Below are positions 19,985-31,868 of a stretch of 64,000 nucleotides of DNA, piece after piece. Within the stretch, counting starts at the first letter, position 1. The number at the start of each line of letters is the position of its first letter. The position numbers and the translations under genes are program-made. The notes under the pieces were generated by a model. It made no database searches and was not told the origin of the DNA. It saw only the letters and a list, made by a program, of their open reading frames with translations. The stretch comes from Zopfochytrium polystomum (Eukaryota > Chytridiomycota > Chytridiomycetes > Chytridiales > Chytridiaceae), in contig JAIVFJ010000059.1 in assembly GCA_025765615.1 (NCBI GenBank), forward strand, positions 1 through 64,000, given 5' to 3'.

Positions 19985-22900
19985 TCAAGGTAGAGGGTAA
20001 GGAGACTCAGAGAAACGCCAAGAACCATCAGGTTTCTTTGCAAGTACAACAGGGGCAGCAAAAGGTGACTTGCTTTCACGAATCACATTTGCTTCCTTCA
20101 TTTTTTGGATATGTTCATGTAACACTTTGGTTCTGCCAAGGCCCTCAGGGTAAGGGTTTCTTGCAGGAATCCGTGCACCTTCTTGGAGTTGAATGGTGTG
20201 TGGTGGTGGGAACTTTGTTCCAGTAATCTTACCAGGTTGGAAGATGTTGATATAGCAGTATACCAATTCTTTGAGGCAGGCCACAACATCTTTGCCAAAA
20301 ACTGCAGGAAAGTAGTGTGAAATCCATTTTGGAGTCATTCCAAGCGGGTCAGTGAAGACATGTGCAAGGGTAATGACAGCAGTGGAATTGCGTTCTTTTA
20401 ATTCAGGTGGCAGCAGAACGTCATGTGGAAGAATGAGGGTCAAGTCCACATCAGGTAGTGCAGCACGAAAAGTTTCAAAATGGCGAGGGTCAACAGCTTT
20501 GGAAACCCAAACCAAATGAGAGGTATGCATGAAAACATTACGAAACATAATTTCAAGAATTGATGTATTTTGGTAATGTGTGAGATGGTCAACATATTCA
20601 GGTCCAATACCAAAGGTGAGGTGTTTAGCTCCCACAGCAGCAAAGAGGGAGTTAAGAGCCATAAAAAAATGATGATTCAAACTAAAAATATTGAATGTAG
20701 TTCGATCCTTCTTGAAATCAAACAGCAGGGGCTCCTTGGTTGAGTCTGAGAGTTGATTAGAGAAGGAAGGGGGCAAAGAGGGGTCATACCTCTTTGCAAT
20801 GAGCGCATCGATTTCTGCAGCATGGGGGCATTCCTCGCGGAAATGTCCAGGTTGCTGACAGCGGTGGCAGAGGAGTGTGGACCGGTCGCGAGAGGCGGAA
20901 CAGGCGCGTCGGTCATCACAAGGAGGGTTGATAGGACGGGAAGCATCAGGGTAGCGGGAGTCATCACATCAGTCATTATCATGGCGGGAATCCTGGCGCT
21001 TGTTGTCATGGCGAGAAGGAGTGACAGGTTGTTGGATAAAACTATCAAAAGTTTTCGCTGACATAGGTGCGACGGGGTGAAGAACTGCGAGAGTCACGAT
21101 AATCATGGCTGTTGCGGCGGTCACAGTCACGGTCACAGCCAGATTGAAGGTGAAGTGCGAGAGTCATTTGCCAGAATGCAAGACAGTTGGCAACATCCTG
21201 GGGTGTGATGGCCTCATCGAGATACATTCGTGAAGGACCAGCAGCTGTCGGAATATGGTCGCCGCTAATCTGAGCGCGCAGGAGCTCGTTGGTGCATGAA
21301 CTAACAAGCTGAATTTTCAGTGCACAATCCTCAAATGGCGCTTTGAGGTGTTTGTTCAACAGTTGGAGGTGGGTGAGCACTGTTGTTGGGGAGCTGACCA
21401 CGTTTTCAGACCACTTAAAGTTGAGCCAGGTCTGGAGGATCTTGTCCTCTGTGTTGGCACCAAAGTAGAAAGAGTCGAACTTGGCCAGGAATACAGGCCA
21501 TGTGAGCTGCTGACCAGAAGGGAGGGAGTTGAAGAAGCTCAACCCCTCCTGAGTCTCAAAGTTCTTGGATGAAAAGTTCTCCAAGAAGAAGGAACCATCA
21601 TCCAGGTAAACAGGTCCACGATCACCAACTGTTTCAGTGACGAGATTAGTGTGGGCCTTAAGCAGCGCCATCCAAAAGCTGAGAATCTCAGGGATGTTGT
21701 TCTGTGGATGTGAAGCCTTGAGCCGAGGGATGGCATTTGCATGGCGAAATGCCTTCACTTCGTCAGTTGCAAAACAAGGGTTACAGCCAGTCGTTGGAAG
21801 CTCATCGTCAGGAATGGCAGAGGTTTCTCTTTGAGAGGGCCGTCAGGAGTCACGAGAAGAACGGCTGGCCAAACGCACAGGTGCAACTGGAGCAGGAGTC
21901 CAAGACGTTTGAGCAAGGCTCGTCCCAGTGGCCGGAACACTCTGCAGAGGAGCGAACAGGCCAGTGGGAGGAGTCAATCCGCAGGGAGGCCTAGCGGAGT
22001 TGCTAGAGGGAAACACCTCTAGCTGGAACCAACTGACTAGGTAAGACCCTCCTAGCCAAAGCAGACGTGGCATAACAAAGACAAACCAGTTGGTGGGGAG
22101 GTTATTCCACCAGGTGCAAGCAGGATATCCATTGTCCATGGAAGTTGTTCCACAGAGTTGTCCAAACGAGGGGGAATACAGGCACGCTGGAGTATAAGAG
22201 CTTCCTCTGGTGAATGAGGGGAAATACACTATTGTTGACAACAAACAGGCCGTTCAGGAAGTCAAAGTCCAGGGCGGGCTGGTCCAGTTGAAAATACGCA
22301 TGAGGCGCAGGAACAGAGTGCCTTGTGTACTCAGGATGAATTTGCAAAGCAATGTGGACTGAGGTAGGCCAGGCAACATCCAATGCAAGGCTGTGTCGGC
22401 GAATCTCTTGACCTTGCAAATGCAAAGTGAGGTTGGGAGCCTGATTATAGTCCATCGTTAAATGCCGAAGGATAGAGGCAGCCCAGAAAGGAGTCCAAGG
22501 AGGGAAGGTACCACCAAGGTCAGTGTTGTACCATCGCAGAAGAGTGCGATAGGGCAACGAATCAAGCTCAATGTCAAAGCAGTTAGGGTTAATCTCCACC
22601 AGAGCGAGGAATCCTTGTCCGGTAGCCTCAGGATCAAGTGAGTGTGGTGTGAAAACAAAGAGATGCGTACCCAGCCGGAAGAAACCAAAGGGCAGTATGC
22701 CAGAAGGATCTCCAAATGGGTCGTCACAGTAAGGGTCACCACCATCAGGGGGGCGACGACTGTCGTTGGGCTTGCCAGCGTCAGCAGGAGCACCAGAGCC
22801 AGAACCAGCAGGAGGAGCAGGCGGAGCAGCCCTTTGCCTTTGCGGTTGTCAGAGGGAGGTTCCTTCTTTAGCGTCAGGCGACTACTCTCCACAGCTGAGT

Positions 22901-23102
22901 CATCTTCACTGTCAGAGTCGTCAGGTTGAGTAGGGTCCCACCCGAGAAGATTATCAACGTAGGACACATGTATCAATATCCAGTGCGGTACATGGGTTCC
23001 TCTGCAGCAGTGAGCTGAGAGAGCTGACTGTTCACCCCTAGCTTCATGGTTTAAAACTTTGGATCGTTTGCGATCTCTGGTGGGGTCGGAGATGATGAGC
23101 AA
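19985..23102 (-). mobile_element. Degraded gypsy (Ty3) retrotransposon, truncated in RT
   Basis: Read on the minus strand, a gag-like region (about 23102-21045) spreads over three frames, with its best conserved part at 21758-21045. Next is a CCHC knuckle C-x2-C-x4-H-x4-C (CHRCQQPGHFREEC, about 20817-20873), then a 260-residue frame ending in the start of a gypsy reverse transcriptase. That end has HTIQLQEGARIPARNPYP and FAAPVVLAKKPDGSWRF at about 20170-19995. The rest of RT, RNase H and integrase are missing. No clear protease DSG/DTG was found between knuckle and RT. No LTR pair could be identified. It is an old, 3'-truncated copy. Confidence 0.75.
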
Positions 23103-23559
23103 GGAAGTTCGAGATTCTCCTTTGACAGTGACGTCAATGCCCTAACAACGCCTCGAATGGACCAAGAGACTGCAGCGCCTGATCGTTGAAATCGTTCTTG
23201 GACAAGTCGGTTGGACAGGTTCCTGCCGCAGGTACAAGAAGATCGCCACTTGCTCCCGACTGCTCCTGTAAGGGGCCTTGGGAGTTTGCCTGTTGATGCG
23301 AGTTTTTCAACAAGACGACTCCATCGTAAATGACAATAAACTGATCAGCGGATGGCCACTGATCGGGACGTCAAAACAACTATGCGTAGATTCTCATGCT
23401 TTGGCGCCGAACGATCCCGCAAAACGTTGTGAGCAGCAGAAAAAGGGGGGGCGAACGCAACAACAAAAAGTAGAAACAGGCAAAATTATCAAAGGGATTT
23501 TTCCAAAATTACTAGTAACTGGGGGTGCCGAACGGGGCCTTAGTAACCTTTGTCGTTTA

Positions 23560-24480
23560 TAATAGTTTCTGGAAAAAAAGTTCCGGTGCGCCTTGCGGGG
23601 ACCCCGTGCTGCGGCTCGTGCAGCGCCATGCGTCGTTCGGGTCGCCGACTTCGCTGGTCTTGAGCGCCGTCTCGAAGCAGTCCATGCAAATCTCCTTTCC
23701 GCACACCGCAGAAAATCGAAGTTGTGCACTCGTCGCACAGCTGCCGAGTGCTTGACGCCGTTGTGCGCGACATGGGTGGGCGTGTTAGACAGTAGTGGAC
23801 AGGCTCTGGCGAGGCGTGCTTGATTTCGCAGTTCCGCCGGGTGAAGACGCGAACGCCAGTAAATCAGCAAAGCTCGCCGTTCTTGCGCATCACGCAGGAA
23901 CGGCACAGCGGTGAAACCTTCCAAACCTTGCCCTGGCACGCGCCGACCTGCGGTACGATCTCAATGTTCTCGTCGGCGTCGGTGGGAAAGGGGAGCGCGA
24001 CGGGGGCGGACTTCTTGAGTTTGCGGAATCGGAATCCCGCAAACAAGGTCGAGGTCGAGGCCGAGGAGTCTACGCTGATCGGATCGGCAGAGAGGTGCGG
24101 CGGCGGCGGCGGCGGTGGCGTTGGCGTCGACGGCGCGGGGTCGGCTTTGTCCCTGTCCGCTTTTGGCTCGATGCGCGGGGCGCTTTCCGTGGTTGACGCT
24201 TTTTTGACAATGTCACCACCCTCGCCCCCGTCGCGGCCGCGGTCGTCGGGCTGCCCTTGCGGGCGACCCCTCTTTCGAAGAGGAGAGGCTGGGGGTTGCG
24301 GCTGGCGGTTGCGGCTCGACGGAAGCGTGGTCGCGGTCGTGGCCGTCGTCGAGGTCGCAGTCGCGGTCGGTGGGTGCCTTTCGCTTTCGAGGGACGGCCG
24401 TCGGCGACCGCAGCAAAGGGTTCAGTGCAGCCATGGCGGCGTCGAACTCGTCGACCGAGGGCATCAGGTCGGTGATATTG
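23560..24480 (-). pseudogene. KDM3/JMJD1-type zinc finger relic (JmjC domain missing)
   Basis: Minus-strand fragments in order: FNITDLMPSVDEFDAAMAAL (near 24480), a disordered acidic/basic linker, then CRSCVMRKNGELC (near 23900), where a TGA stands where an Arg codon (CGA) would keep the frame, giving FTGVRVFTRR. CDECTTSIF follows (23711-23737) and, one frame away, CGKEICMDCFE (23671-23703). The combined pattern CDxC-x2-SIF-x(n)-CGxxxCxDC matches the zinc finger that precedes the JmjC domain of KDM3-type histone demethylases (family knowledge). The finger appears to have lost about eight residues, and no JmjC domain follows below 23560, where the gypsy relic begins near 23100. I infer a host gene truncated and decayed after element insertion. 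Confidence 0.45.
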
Positions 24481-25947
24481 AACTCCGCGGCGAGATGAAC
24501 AAAGGTTGGATGGCAGATGTCAGAGGCTGGCCGAGGGCAAGGGCGCGACGGGAAGGGCGGGTGGGGAGCGGCTGGGCGGGGCGCGGCTGGGCAGGGGTGT
24601 TAGCAAGAGTGCGATCGGGGGGGCGACTTGTGGCCAGCAATACCTCAACATAATCATCGTGGTCAAGGTCGACTCTGAAGACCACCTCTTTCGAAGCGGG
24701 GCTCGGGCAGACGAGCGCGGCCTCGGCCGCAATATTCTGCCGAGGGTGGGACGGCGTAACCTCTTATCGTTACCGTCGCCCCCGCCCCCGCCTCCGTTCG
24801 TCCCGCCAGCCGTCGGCGGGGAGGCCCTTCAGATATTCAACCTGAATGTGAATGAACAGTATGCACTCTGTATGTCCAGCCAACCTTGCGTGGGGTTCCT
24901 CTCCGGCGCCCCCTCTCCCCCCCCCCGGTCGGAAAAGCGATCGCGAGATAATTTTAACATTATTTACAGCCCGCTCTTCTTTCTTCAATGGACAGCAACT
25001 TCTCGCTATTCGTCGCTCTTGGGCGACTATCACCCCATTTGACCGACGCGGCCGAACACACGTACGACCGTCCTGGTCGTCCTGGTCGGCTGGCCGCCAA
25101 CGAAAACCCCACTCCACCCCGCGTCAACCACCTGCTAGATTTTCATCGCATCGCCCATCCCTTCGAAAGTGCCAGCCAGAGACCGCGGTGGTTCCCCACC
25201 CGCCCTTCCCAGCCATCCGCCCTCGCGCGGCGAGGCCGGCCGTCGTCTCCCGCTGCCGCTAGAACACAGCGGGGTCCGGGTAAGGTTAAAAATGGAGGGA
25301 AACGGACGCGCATGAATTTTCCATCATAACCCATTTTTTGTTTTGAGGCGTTGCGGGAAAATATTAGCTGCGCCGCTGGCCGAAGTGGACGCCAATACGG
25401 CGCGGTTATGGAGGCTCCCGCACAATAACAGAAGGAGGCGAATGGGGGTTGAGTCCGAGCCCGGCGCTGGTCCCACCCGTTAGTGGGGGCGGGAGGGGCA
25501 CCGACGGTTCGGCGACGGCGGTTTGGCTGTGGGGAGAACTTGGGGCGAATGCGGGGCGAACAGCCAGCGAGCAAGCGACGTGCCACTGACCGCGCGCTGG
25601 GATGCGATTGGCCCCCGCCGACGGGGGCCGCCCGGCAAGCGGCAAGCGGCGAAGGTGTGCATGTGCCCGAGTAGGATGCCGCGCGGCAGCCCGCGCAGTG
25701 ACGCTGAGAGAAAGCCAGACAACGTCCTCCGCCCTGTGTCGTGTGTGTCGGCGTGAATGCCTGTGAACAGGGCGAAAACGACATAAAAAACAAGATTTTC
25801 GTCGGCTCGTCGACAAGGTTGGAGATTGACCCGAACGCCCCCTCCCTCGCCCAGATCGATCGATCCATCCATCCAGCCCATGCGATCGCCCTCCACCCCG
25901 CCTCCCTCCTTTTACAGGCTCGCCAGCACCGTGGAGACATCGCTCAG
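24481..25947. other. GC-rich region without a supported gene
   Basis: Long open frames on both strands (for example 25143-25940 minus) are R/P/A-rich with no domain and are explained by GC richness. The region could contain the 5' part of the KDM3-like relic (minus) and the promoter of the short exon at 25948 (plus). Nothing else seen. Confidence 0.45.
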
Positions 25948-26017
25948 ATGGATCAGGCGACGTTTGGATTAGGTCGGATCACGCCTGTCGGCGAAGTACT
26001 AGATTTTGCGGTCAACC
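25948..26017 (+). CDS. Candidate first exon of an unidentified gene
   Basis: ATG at 25948 opens 23 codons (MDQATFGLGRITPVGEVLDF) ending at a strong donor, GTAAGTGAG, at 26018. No downstream exon could be joined with confidence. The next coding segment, at 26650, has an in-frame TGA just upstream, so this would have to be an independent or broken gene, or its transcript a non-coding leader for the 26650 gene. Confidence 0.25.
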
Positions 26018-26649
26018 GTAAGTGAGCAATGCTGCTCGCCGCTGAGAGACAAACGACTGCAACTTGCAGTCCATCCATTCATACACCCACAGAGCCGCCC
26101 TCGCTCCCTTCCAGACGCATAGATCCTCAGATGGATTCAGCCTTGAGGGCGACAACGTCAATGCAACAATGACACAGTGAGCAAGCAAACCTCTGTTTGT
26201 TTGAAGTCAACGCCACTAACCAGCTGGCACCCCTTTCAAGAAACAGCATCCCCTCTCTTTGCAACAATCAAGATTTTGTTTCTTGTTGACAAGATCCAAC
26301 AGTGGTGAGCAATCTTGGGGTGCTAATGTGATAATCAACAATCATCTTTAATTGTTTCATTTGCTGTCTTATAAACTCTTAAACACCCCACAGTCCCATT
26401 GAATGAACATCTCAGGCCTCAACCCCTGCTGTTGCATCCCTATTTCCTCTTTTCTTCCTCTTTTCTCGCACTAATCAGGTTCTGGAAACTGACCAGCCAA
26501 CTCCTTCTAACACTGAGTGCTTCTGGAATCCCTGTGCCTCTATGACAGTCTCCCTTCAAAAGTTCTTTCTCAAACATTTTTAATTTCACCAAATCTAACA
26601 TTCAAATCTTCTTTGCAGAGCCCATCACTGATTGTGCTTTCGTAGAAGA
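26018..26649. other. Probable intron/5' leader sequence
   Basis: This AT- and T-rich stretch lies between the candidate exon at 25948 and the PB1-WD40 gene. A strong 3' splice site (TTCTTTGCAG, about 26611-26620) sits 30 bp before the ATG at 26650, which fits an intron in the 5' untranslated region. Confidence 0.35.
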
Positions 26650-29600
26650 ATGACCAGCCAAACAACTACATGGATTGTGGCATTTTTTTACAATGACGTT
26701 GGAAGGAAGATCCACATTCCAACCAACACAGGTTTTCATGGCTTGCTTCAGCTTGTCGCTGCAAGGTTCCAGATCTCTCCTGCCATTGAGTTGGTGTACG
26801 TGGACTCTGCCACTGGTGATGCAATGGTCCTTGACAGCAGTGATGATCTGCCCAGTCTGCTTTCTCAGAATTACAAGTGGAAGGTAAGGTTCTTCCTTTG
26901 TTGTCCTTGTTTCTTGCTTTGTTCCAGCGTGAATTGAACCTCACAAAATTCAAGGTGCTTGCTGTGAGCGCCAGTGCCACTGGAAATGTTGCCCCTGCTG
27001 CTGCTTGCACAAGCAACCCAAGTGCAGTGGCTGCTCCTGCTGCCCCTGCTGCCCCTGCTGCTCCTGCTGCTACTGCTGTTAGGCTTGTGACTGCTTGCAC
27101 TTATTTGCGGAAATTAGAGAATGAAGAAATCACACTTGAGCAAATTAAAGACCTTCCCGACGGTGACAAGATGGATGGAAGCATTGACTTGATGTATGAC
27201 AGAATATTCAATGGTATCCTTCAGTCTATCAAAGACAGCCGTTTCGAAACTCTTCTTCATGCTGTGTTGTCGATCATTGTTCTTGCCTATGAACCTCTGA
27301 CTGCTGCAGCATTCGTATATCTGCTGGACAAGGAGGAACCTGAAAATGTGATAAGGTGCATCCAAATGCTTGATTCAATCCTTGTGCTTGATGGTTCCAC
27401 GAAGAAGATCAAAATTTTCCACAAATCTGTCAAGGTCTACCTGACAACTCCAGAAAGATGCAAGTTGTCTCTTCAGATTGACCTGAAACGTAGCCACGCT
27501 GAGTTTGCAAGGCTGTGCATCAGTGCATTGGACAAGAATCTCAAATTTAATATGTGTGACCTGCTGTTCTCAGATTTCCACTCTGACATTCCCGATTTTG
27601 ATGAGAAAGTCCAGGGAGGAATCCATGAGCATATCAGATATGCAGTGAAGCACTTCTGGGAACACTGCTTTGATGCATCATGCGGACCTTTCCCGAAGAA
27701 TTATCCTCAGGAGACACATAGTCTGCTGACTGAATTGCAACAATTCCTGGAAAAGCATGGCCATCATTTCCTAGAAGCCTGTAGCTTGCTTGACTCGCTC
27801 AATTTGGTGCTTCCAGCCATGATAAAGCTCCAAAGTCTAGTCCCTATTCATGAAAAGAAACCACTGTACACTCTGATGGAAGACATGAAAAGGGTCGTGC
27901 AAAAGTTTCTCATTCCGCTCAAGGCATCTGCACTGCAAGTTTACTTCACTGCTGTACCCTTCTCCCCAAGTGACTCAGAATTTTTTAAAGCTTTTGTTCT
28001 GAAGGTGCCTAGAAGTGTTTCATGCCCTAAAGTGGTAAAAGGGCAACCAAAATCTTGGCCTTCCAATCTAAATATTCTCGAGGGACACTCTGCTTCTGTC
28101 AAGTCTGCAGCATTCAGTCCTGATGGGCAGTTTGTTGTGTCTGGAAGTGAGGACAAGACAGTCAGGATTTGGAATGCTTCCACTGGCCAGGAGCTGCATA
28201 AGCTGGAGGGACACTTTGATAATGTCAACTCTGCAGCATTCAGTCCTGATGGGCAGTTTGTTGTGTCTGGAGGTTATGACAGGACAGTCAGGATTTGGAA
28301 TGCTCACACTGGCCAGGAGCTGCATAAGCTGGAGGGACACTCTGATAATGTCAACTCTGCAGCATTCAGTCCTGATGGGCAATTTGTTGTGTCTGGAAGT
28401 GTTGACAGAACAGTCAGGATTTGGAATGCTTCCACTGGCCAGGAGCTTCATACGCTGGAGGGACACTCTCTTTGTGTCACCTCTGCAGCATTCAGTCCAG
28501 ATGGGCAGTTTGTTGTGTCTGGAAGTTATGACAGGACAGTCAGGATTTGGAATGCTTCCACTGGCGAGGAGCTGCATACGTTGGAGGGACACTCTGGTTA
28601 TGTCAACTCTGCAGCATTCAGTCCTGATGGGCAGTTTGTTCTGTCTGGAAGTCTGGACACGACAGTCAGGGTTTGGAACGCTTCCACAAGCCAGGAGCTG
28701 CATACGCTGGAGGGACACTTTGGTTGGGTGAACTCTGCATCATTCAGTCCTGATGGGCAATTTGTTGTGTCTGGAAGTTATGACAAGACAGTCAGGATTT
28801 GGGATGCTTCCACTGGCCAGGAGCTGCATAAGCTTGAGGGACACTTTGGTTGGGTCAACTCTGCAGCATTCAGTCCTGATGGGCAATTTGTTGTGTCTGG
28901 AAGTGTTGACAGGACAGTCAGGATTTGGAATGCTTCCACTGGCCAGGAGTTGCATAAGCTGGAGGGACACTCTTTTTATGTCACCTCTGCAGCATTCAGT
29001 CCTGATGGGCAATTTGTTGTGTCTGGAAGTTATGACGAGACAGTCAGAATTTGGAATGCCTCCACTGGCCAGGAGTTGCATAAGCTGGAGGGACACTCTG
29101 GTTATGTCAACTCTGCAGCATTCAGCCCTGATGGGCAGTTTGTTGTGTCTGGAAGTTCTGACGAGACCGTAAGGATTTGGAATGCTTCCACTGGCCAGGA
29201 GCTGCATACGCTGGAGGGACACTCTGGTTACGTCAACTCTGCAGCATTCAGTCCTGATGGGCAGTTTGTTGTGTCTGGAAGTTATGACGAGACAGTCAGG
29301 ATTTGGAATGCTTCCACTGGCCAGGAGCTGCATAAGCTGGAAGGTTTTTCATTCACAATGTCCTCTGAATTCACTGCCGATGGAGAATCTGTTGTTTTGC
29401 AGGACAGAAATGACAAGAGAATATTCATCAAGCTTAGGACAGGATTGCTGGTGGAAAGAATTGATGTCACACTCACAGCTCCAAACCTGGCACACAATTG
29501 TAGTGCACGTAATTCGTCAGGACAGTGGCTGCAGAGTGGGGAAGGTGTTCTTGAGTCTGTGATAAAAGATGGTGTTTGGTTCATATCTGATGTCACGAAA

Positions 29601-29705
29601 GTCTGTTTGTGGCTTCCACCTGAATTTCGTCATACATTCCAGCTCATCTCAAGGCAAAATGTTTTCACTCTTGGTCAAGGCTTTTCCTCTGTCATACAAT
29701 TTTGA
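26650..29705 (+). CDS. NLR-like protein: PB1-like domain, STAND winged-helix tail, ten WD40 repeats
   Basis: Two exons (26650-26883, 26928-29705; 44-nt intron GTAAGG to TTCCAG) encode about 1,003 residues. Residues 1-78 (TWIVAFFYND, GRKIHIPTNTGF, LVYVDSATGDAMVLDSSDDL) have the pattern of a PB1 interaction domain. An Ala/Pro linker follows (26975-27090). Residues about 145-430 resemble the winged-helix region after the NACHT/NB-ARC NTPase in fungal STAND proteins (IDLMYDRIFNGIL, LAYEPLTAAAFVYLL, IFHKSVKVYLTTPERC), but no Walker A or B is present. Ten 42-residue WD40 repeats (28077-29336) and a degenerate eleventh precede a 120-residue tail. STAND-WD40 proteins act as signal-triggered oligomerising receptors in fungal heterokaryon incompatibility and immunity (family knowledge). 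Losing the NTPase and gaining PB1 suggests an adaptor or decoy (inference). ATG 26650 is chosen because TGA lies in frame at 26629. Confidence 0.85.
28077..29336 (+). repeat. Ten tandem 126-bp WD40-coding repeats
   Basis: Ten units of exactly 42 codons each begin LEGH and end TGQELH(K/T), with nearly invariant SAAFSPDGQFVVSG and TVRIWNASTG. Variation concentrates after LEGH (two or three residues before V), at the residue after that V, and around the Asp of the G-x-x-D-x-T-V turn. Nucleotide identity between units is very high, so unequal crossing-over or gene conversion is likely. Confidence 0.95.
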
Positions 29706-31158
29706 TCAAAAAACCGCAGGCTCTTGGATATCTGTGTCTCTGTATTCATTTCTGTGGGCAAACTTGTTTTATCAAAGATGGTGTGTTTGAAGAAAATAAA
29801 AAGGAAAGATTCCTCTGGTCAAGGAGAGATTGTCTAAAATTTGCATATCAAGTTCGTTACTTTCAGAAATACCAATATATCACTTCTTGTTTATCAAATT
29901 ATGGGTTTTTATAATATATTGAGATCATTTCAATTGTATGTTTCTCTTAATACTTTATTCCATATCTTTTAATATTTCTTATTCTTTTCAATTTATTCAC
30001 AATGCAAACATATTTTTTTTTTGGGAATTTTTCATATATTCATGTGGTGTTTCGGGTTGAACCTGTTGAGCAAACCTCCATGCATATACTCCCTAATAAA
30101 ATGTACAGCCTAAATTAAAATGTAGGCTGTTAACAGTTTTTTGTAAAGTTTTGACAGGGTTATGTGAACCTCAGTTGGTGCATCTTTGATGTTGACAATG
30201 ACACATGGTGAAGGTGGTGATTCAATGACAGGTTCTGGTTCAGTGTTGATGGATGCTGCTATGCAGTCTGCCGACGGAGCTAGGCTCTCTTCAAGTTTGT
30301 CTTCATCTTCGCCCAGGACGACAGCAAATGGGTCAGGGTTCGAACCATAGTCGTCATCATCATTTGTGCGCTTTTTTTGTGTGCATTAAGACAACTATTA
30401 CATAAATATCTTTTCACAAAGGTGGATCTACTATCGACTTCATTGCTCCTTTGAATGTAGGACAAGGAACTTTTCTGGTTAATATTTCATAATGCTCTTT
30501 TTTTTTCGTTCAACGTTATTTCAACTTTATTACATTATCTTCCTTGAATTCTAGGTTTTTCTCAATCTACCTAAACTCTGGATTTCTGCTTTGTTGAAAT
30601 TCTCTTTGCGTTTCTAAGAAATATGCAGGTATAACTTTCCACAAATATTTTGTTATATTGACTTTTTCCAAATATTTATATAACACACAATACTTTTGAA
30701 CATGATGTTTGGTAATTCAGTGTTTGTAATTTGTTCTAAATAGGTTTCATCATGATTTGGAATGATATTCTCATATTTGCAACCACAACTGTTCTACTAG
30801 TTTGCCCCATATCTGCATAGAAAATTGTAAAGTTACTAGCAAATAAAATTGGTGGCTTCCAATTGTTAGGTGGAACTGACTGGTTAGCAGTAAGAGGTAC
30901 AAGACAGACCCGAACCTATTGTGACTGTCAGTTATCGTTCTCACCATGCCCATGGGAGAGTGAACCACTGCCAATGCAGACCAGGGCGCTGGCTTGCGCT
31001 GTTGACAAATACTCCGAGTATTGAGTGGAACAGAAACCCAGTGTTAACAGTTTTCCTCCTCCTCTGCTCAAGCAGATAATATAGGAGAGGTTTTTACCCT
31101 GTGCTGGTCACGTTTGCCTAGCAACTATTACAGCGCTATCATCATATGTATCAATAAT
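29706..31158. other. AT-rich intergenic region; no gene supported
   Basis: The first about 300 bp are likely 3' untranslated sequence of the WD40 gene (AATAAA at 29795). Beyond that, T-rich tracts and scattered short minus-strand frames occur (30140-30465: acidic DDDYGSNPDPFAVVLGED), possibly from the decayed hAT element further right. Nothing is well supported. Confidence 0.45.
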
Positions 31159-31497
31159 TCATAACTGAGTTTTTTCTCTTTCTCTCCAAGTTTGGGAGAA
31201 GGACCACCCATAAACACACATCTCCACTTCATCCACTCCTTCCACTCGCTCACTCAGAGTAGACTGTTTACAAAGGGCGTTCTTCACAGCAGGGATTTTG
31301 CCAAGTGCCTCTGAATCAAGCTGGAAAGCCCTCAAAAATATCCTGACTATGGCTAAATCTGGCTCTGTATACCTCCTAGCTGTGGAATCCAAGACGCCAA
31401 ACTTCCAGCAGCCAAGAGTGACTTCATCCGGCCAGTCGTGGTTTTGGACATAACGCACCACATCTGGAGCCATTTTTGCTGTGCTATGGGCCTCCAT
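31159..31497 (-). CDS. Hypothetical 112-residue protein, possibly a gene remnant
   Basis: ATG at 31497 opens a frame with normal amino-acid balance (DVVRYVQNHDWPDEVTLGCW, DLAIVRIFLRAFQLDSEALG) and predicted helices. I do not recognise a family. It lies on the same strand as, and downstream of, the hAT relic, in AT-rich DNA. It may be a helical-repeat fragment or belong to the transposon. Confidence 0.35.
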   Translation of the reverse strand: MEAHSTAKMAPDVVRYVQNHDWPDEVTLGCWKFGVLDSTARRYTEPDLAIVRIFLRAFQLDSEALGKIPAVKNALCKQSTLSERVEGVDEVEMCVYGWSFSQTWREREKTQL

Positions 31498-31868
31498 TAG
31501 GACTATGAGAAGCTGCTGCTCCTTGTCATCTCAGAGTCCTCAATGAACCTCTTGTCTGGATGCTTCACAAAGCAATGGTTGGCAAGTCACAATCTGAAAG
31601 CACGACATTCCACTCATCCATGCGAGACACACCCTCTATATTGGGCCCAATTGGGAAAAAAAACAAAAAAAAAATGAACAAATTGAGAAAAAAAAAACTA
31701 ATTAGAGAAGACAAACTTGAACACTGTGGATATTGTGTGCAAAAACAATAGCAGAAGGACAAAATTGACCCAAAAAAACAATTAAACTAGACAATTCTGG
31801 ACACTGTGTGTGGACATGATGGTGCAGGGTTTGCAAAATTCAATTTCAATTCAATGTTTGACTCTCAA

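Noticed and set aside
25143..25940. 265-codon minus-strand open frame
   Set aside because: Composition is Arg/Ala/Pro-rich and explained by high GC; no domain, no splice context, and other frames in the same stretch are similarly open.
28068..29333. Long repetitive frames on both strands over the WD40 array
   Set aside because: They are out-of-frame readings of a tandem 126-bp unit, which remain open because 126 is divisible by three.
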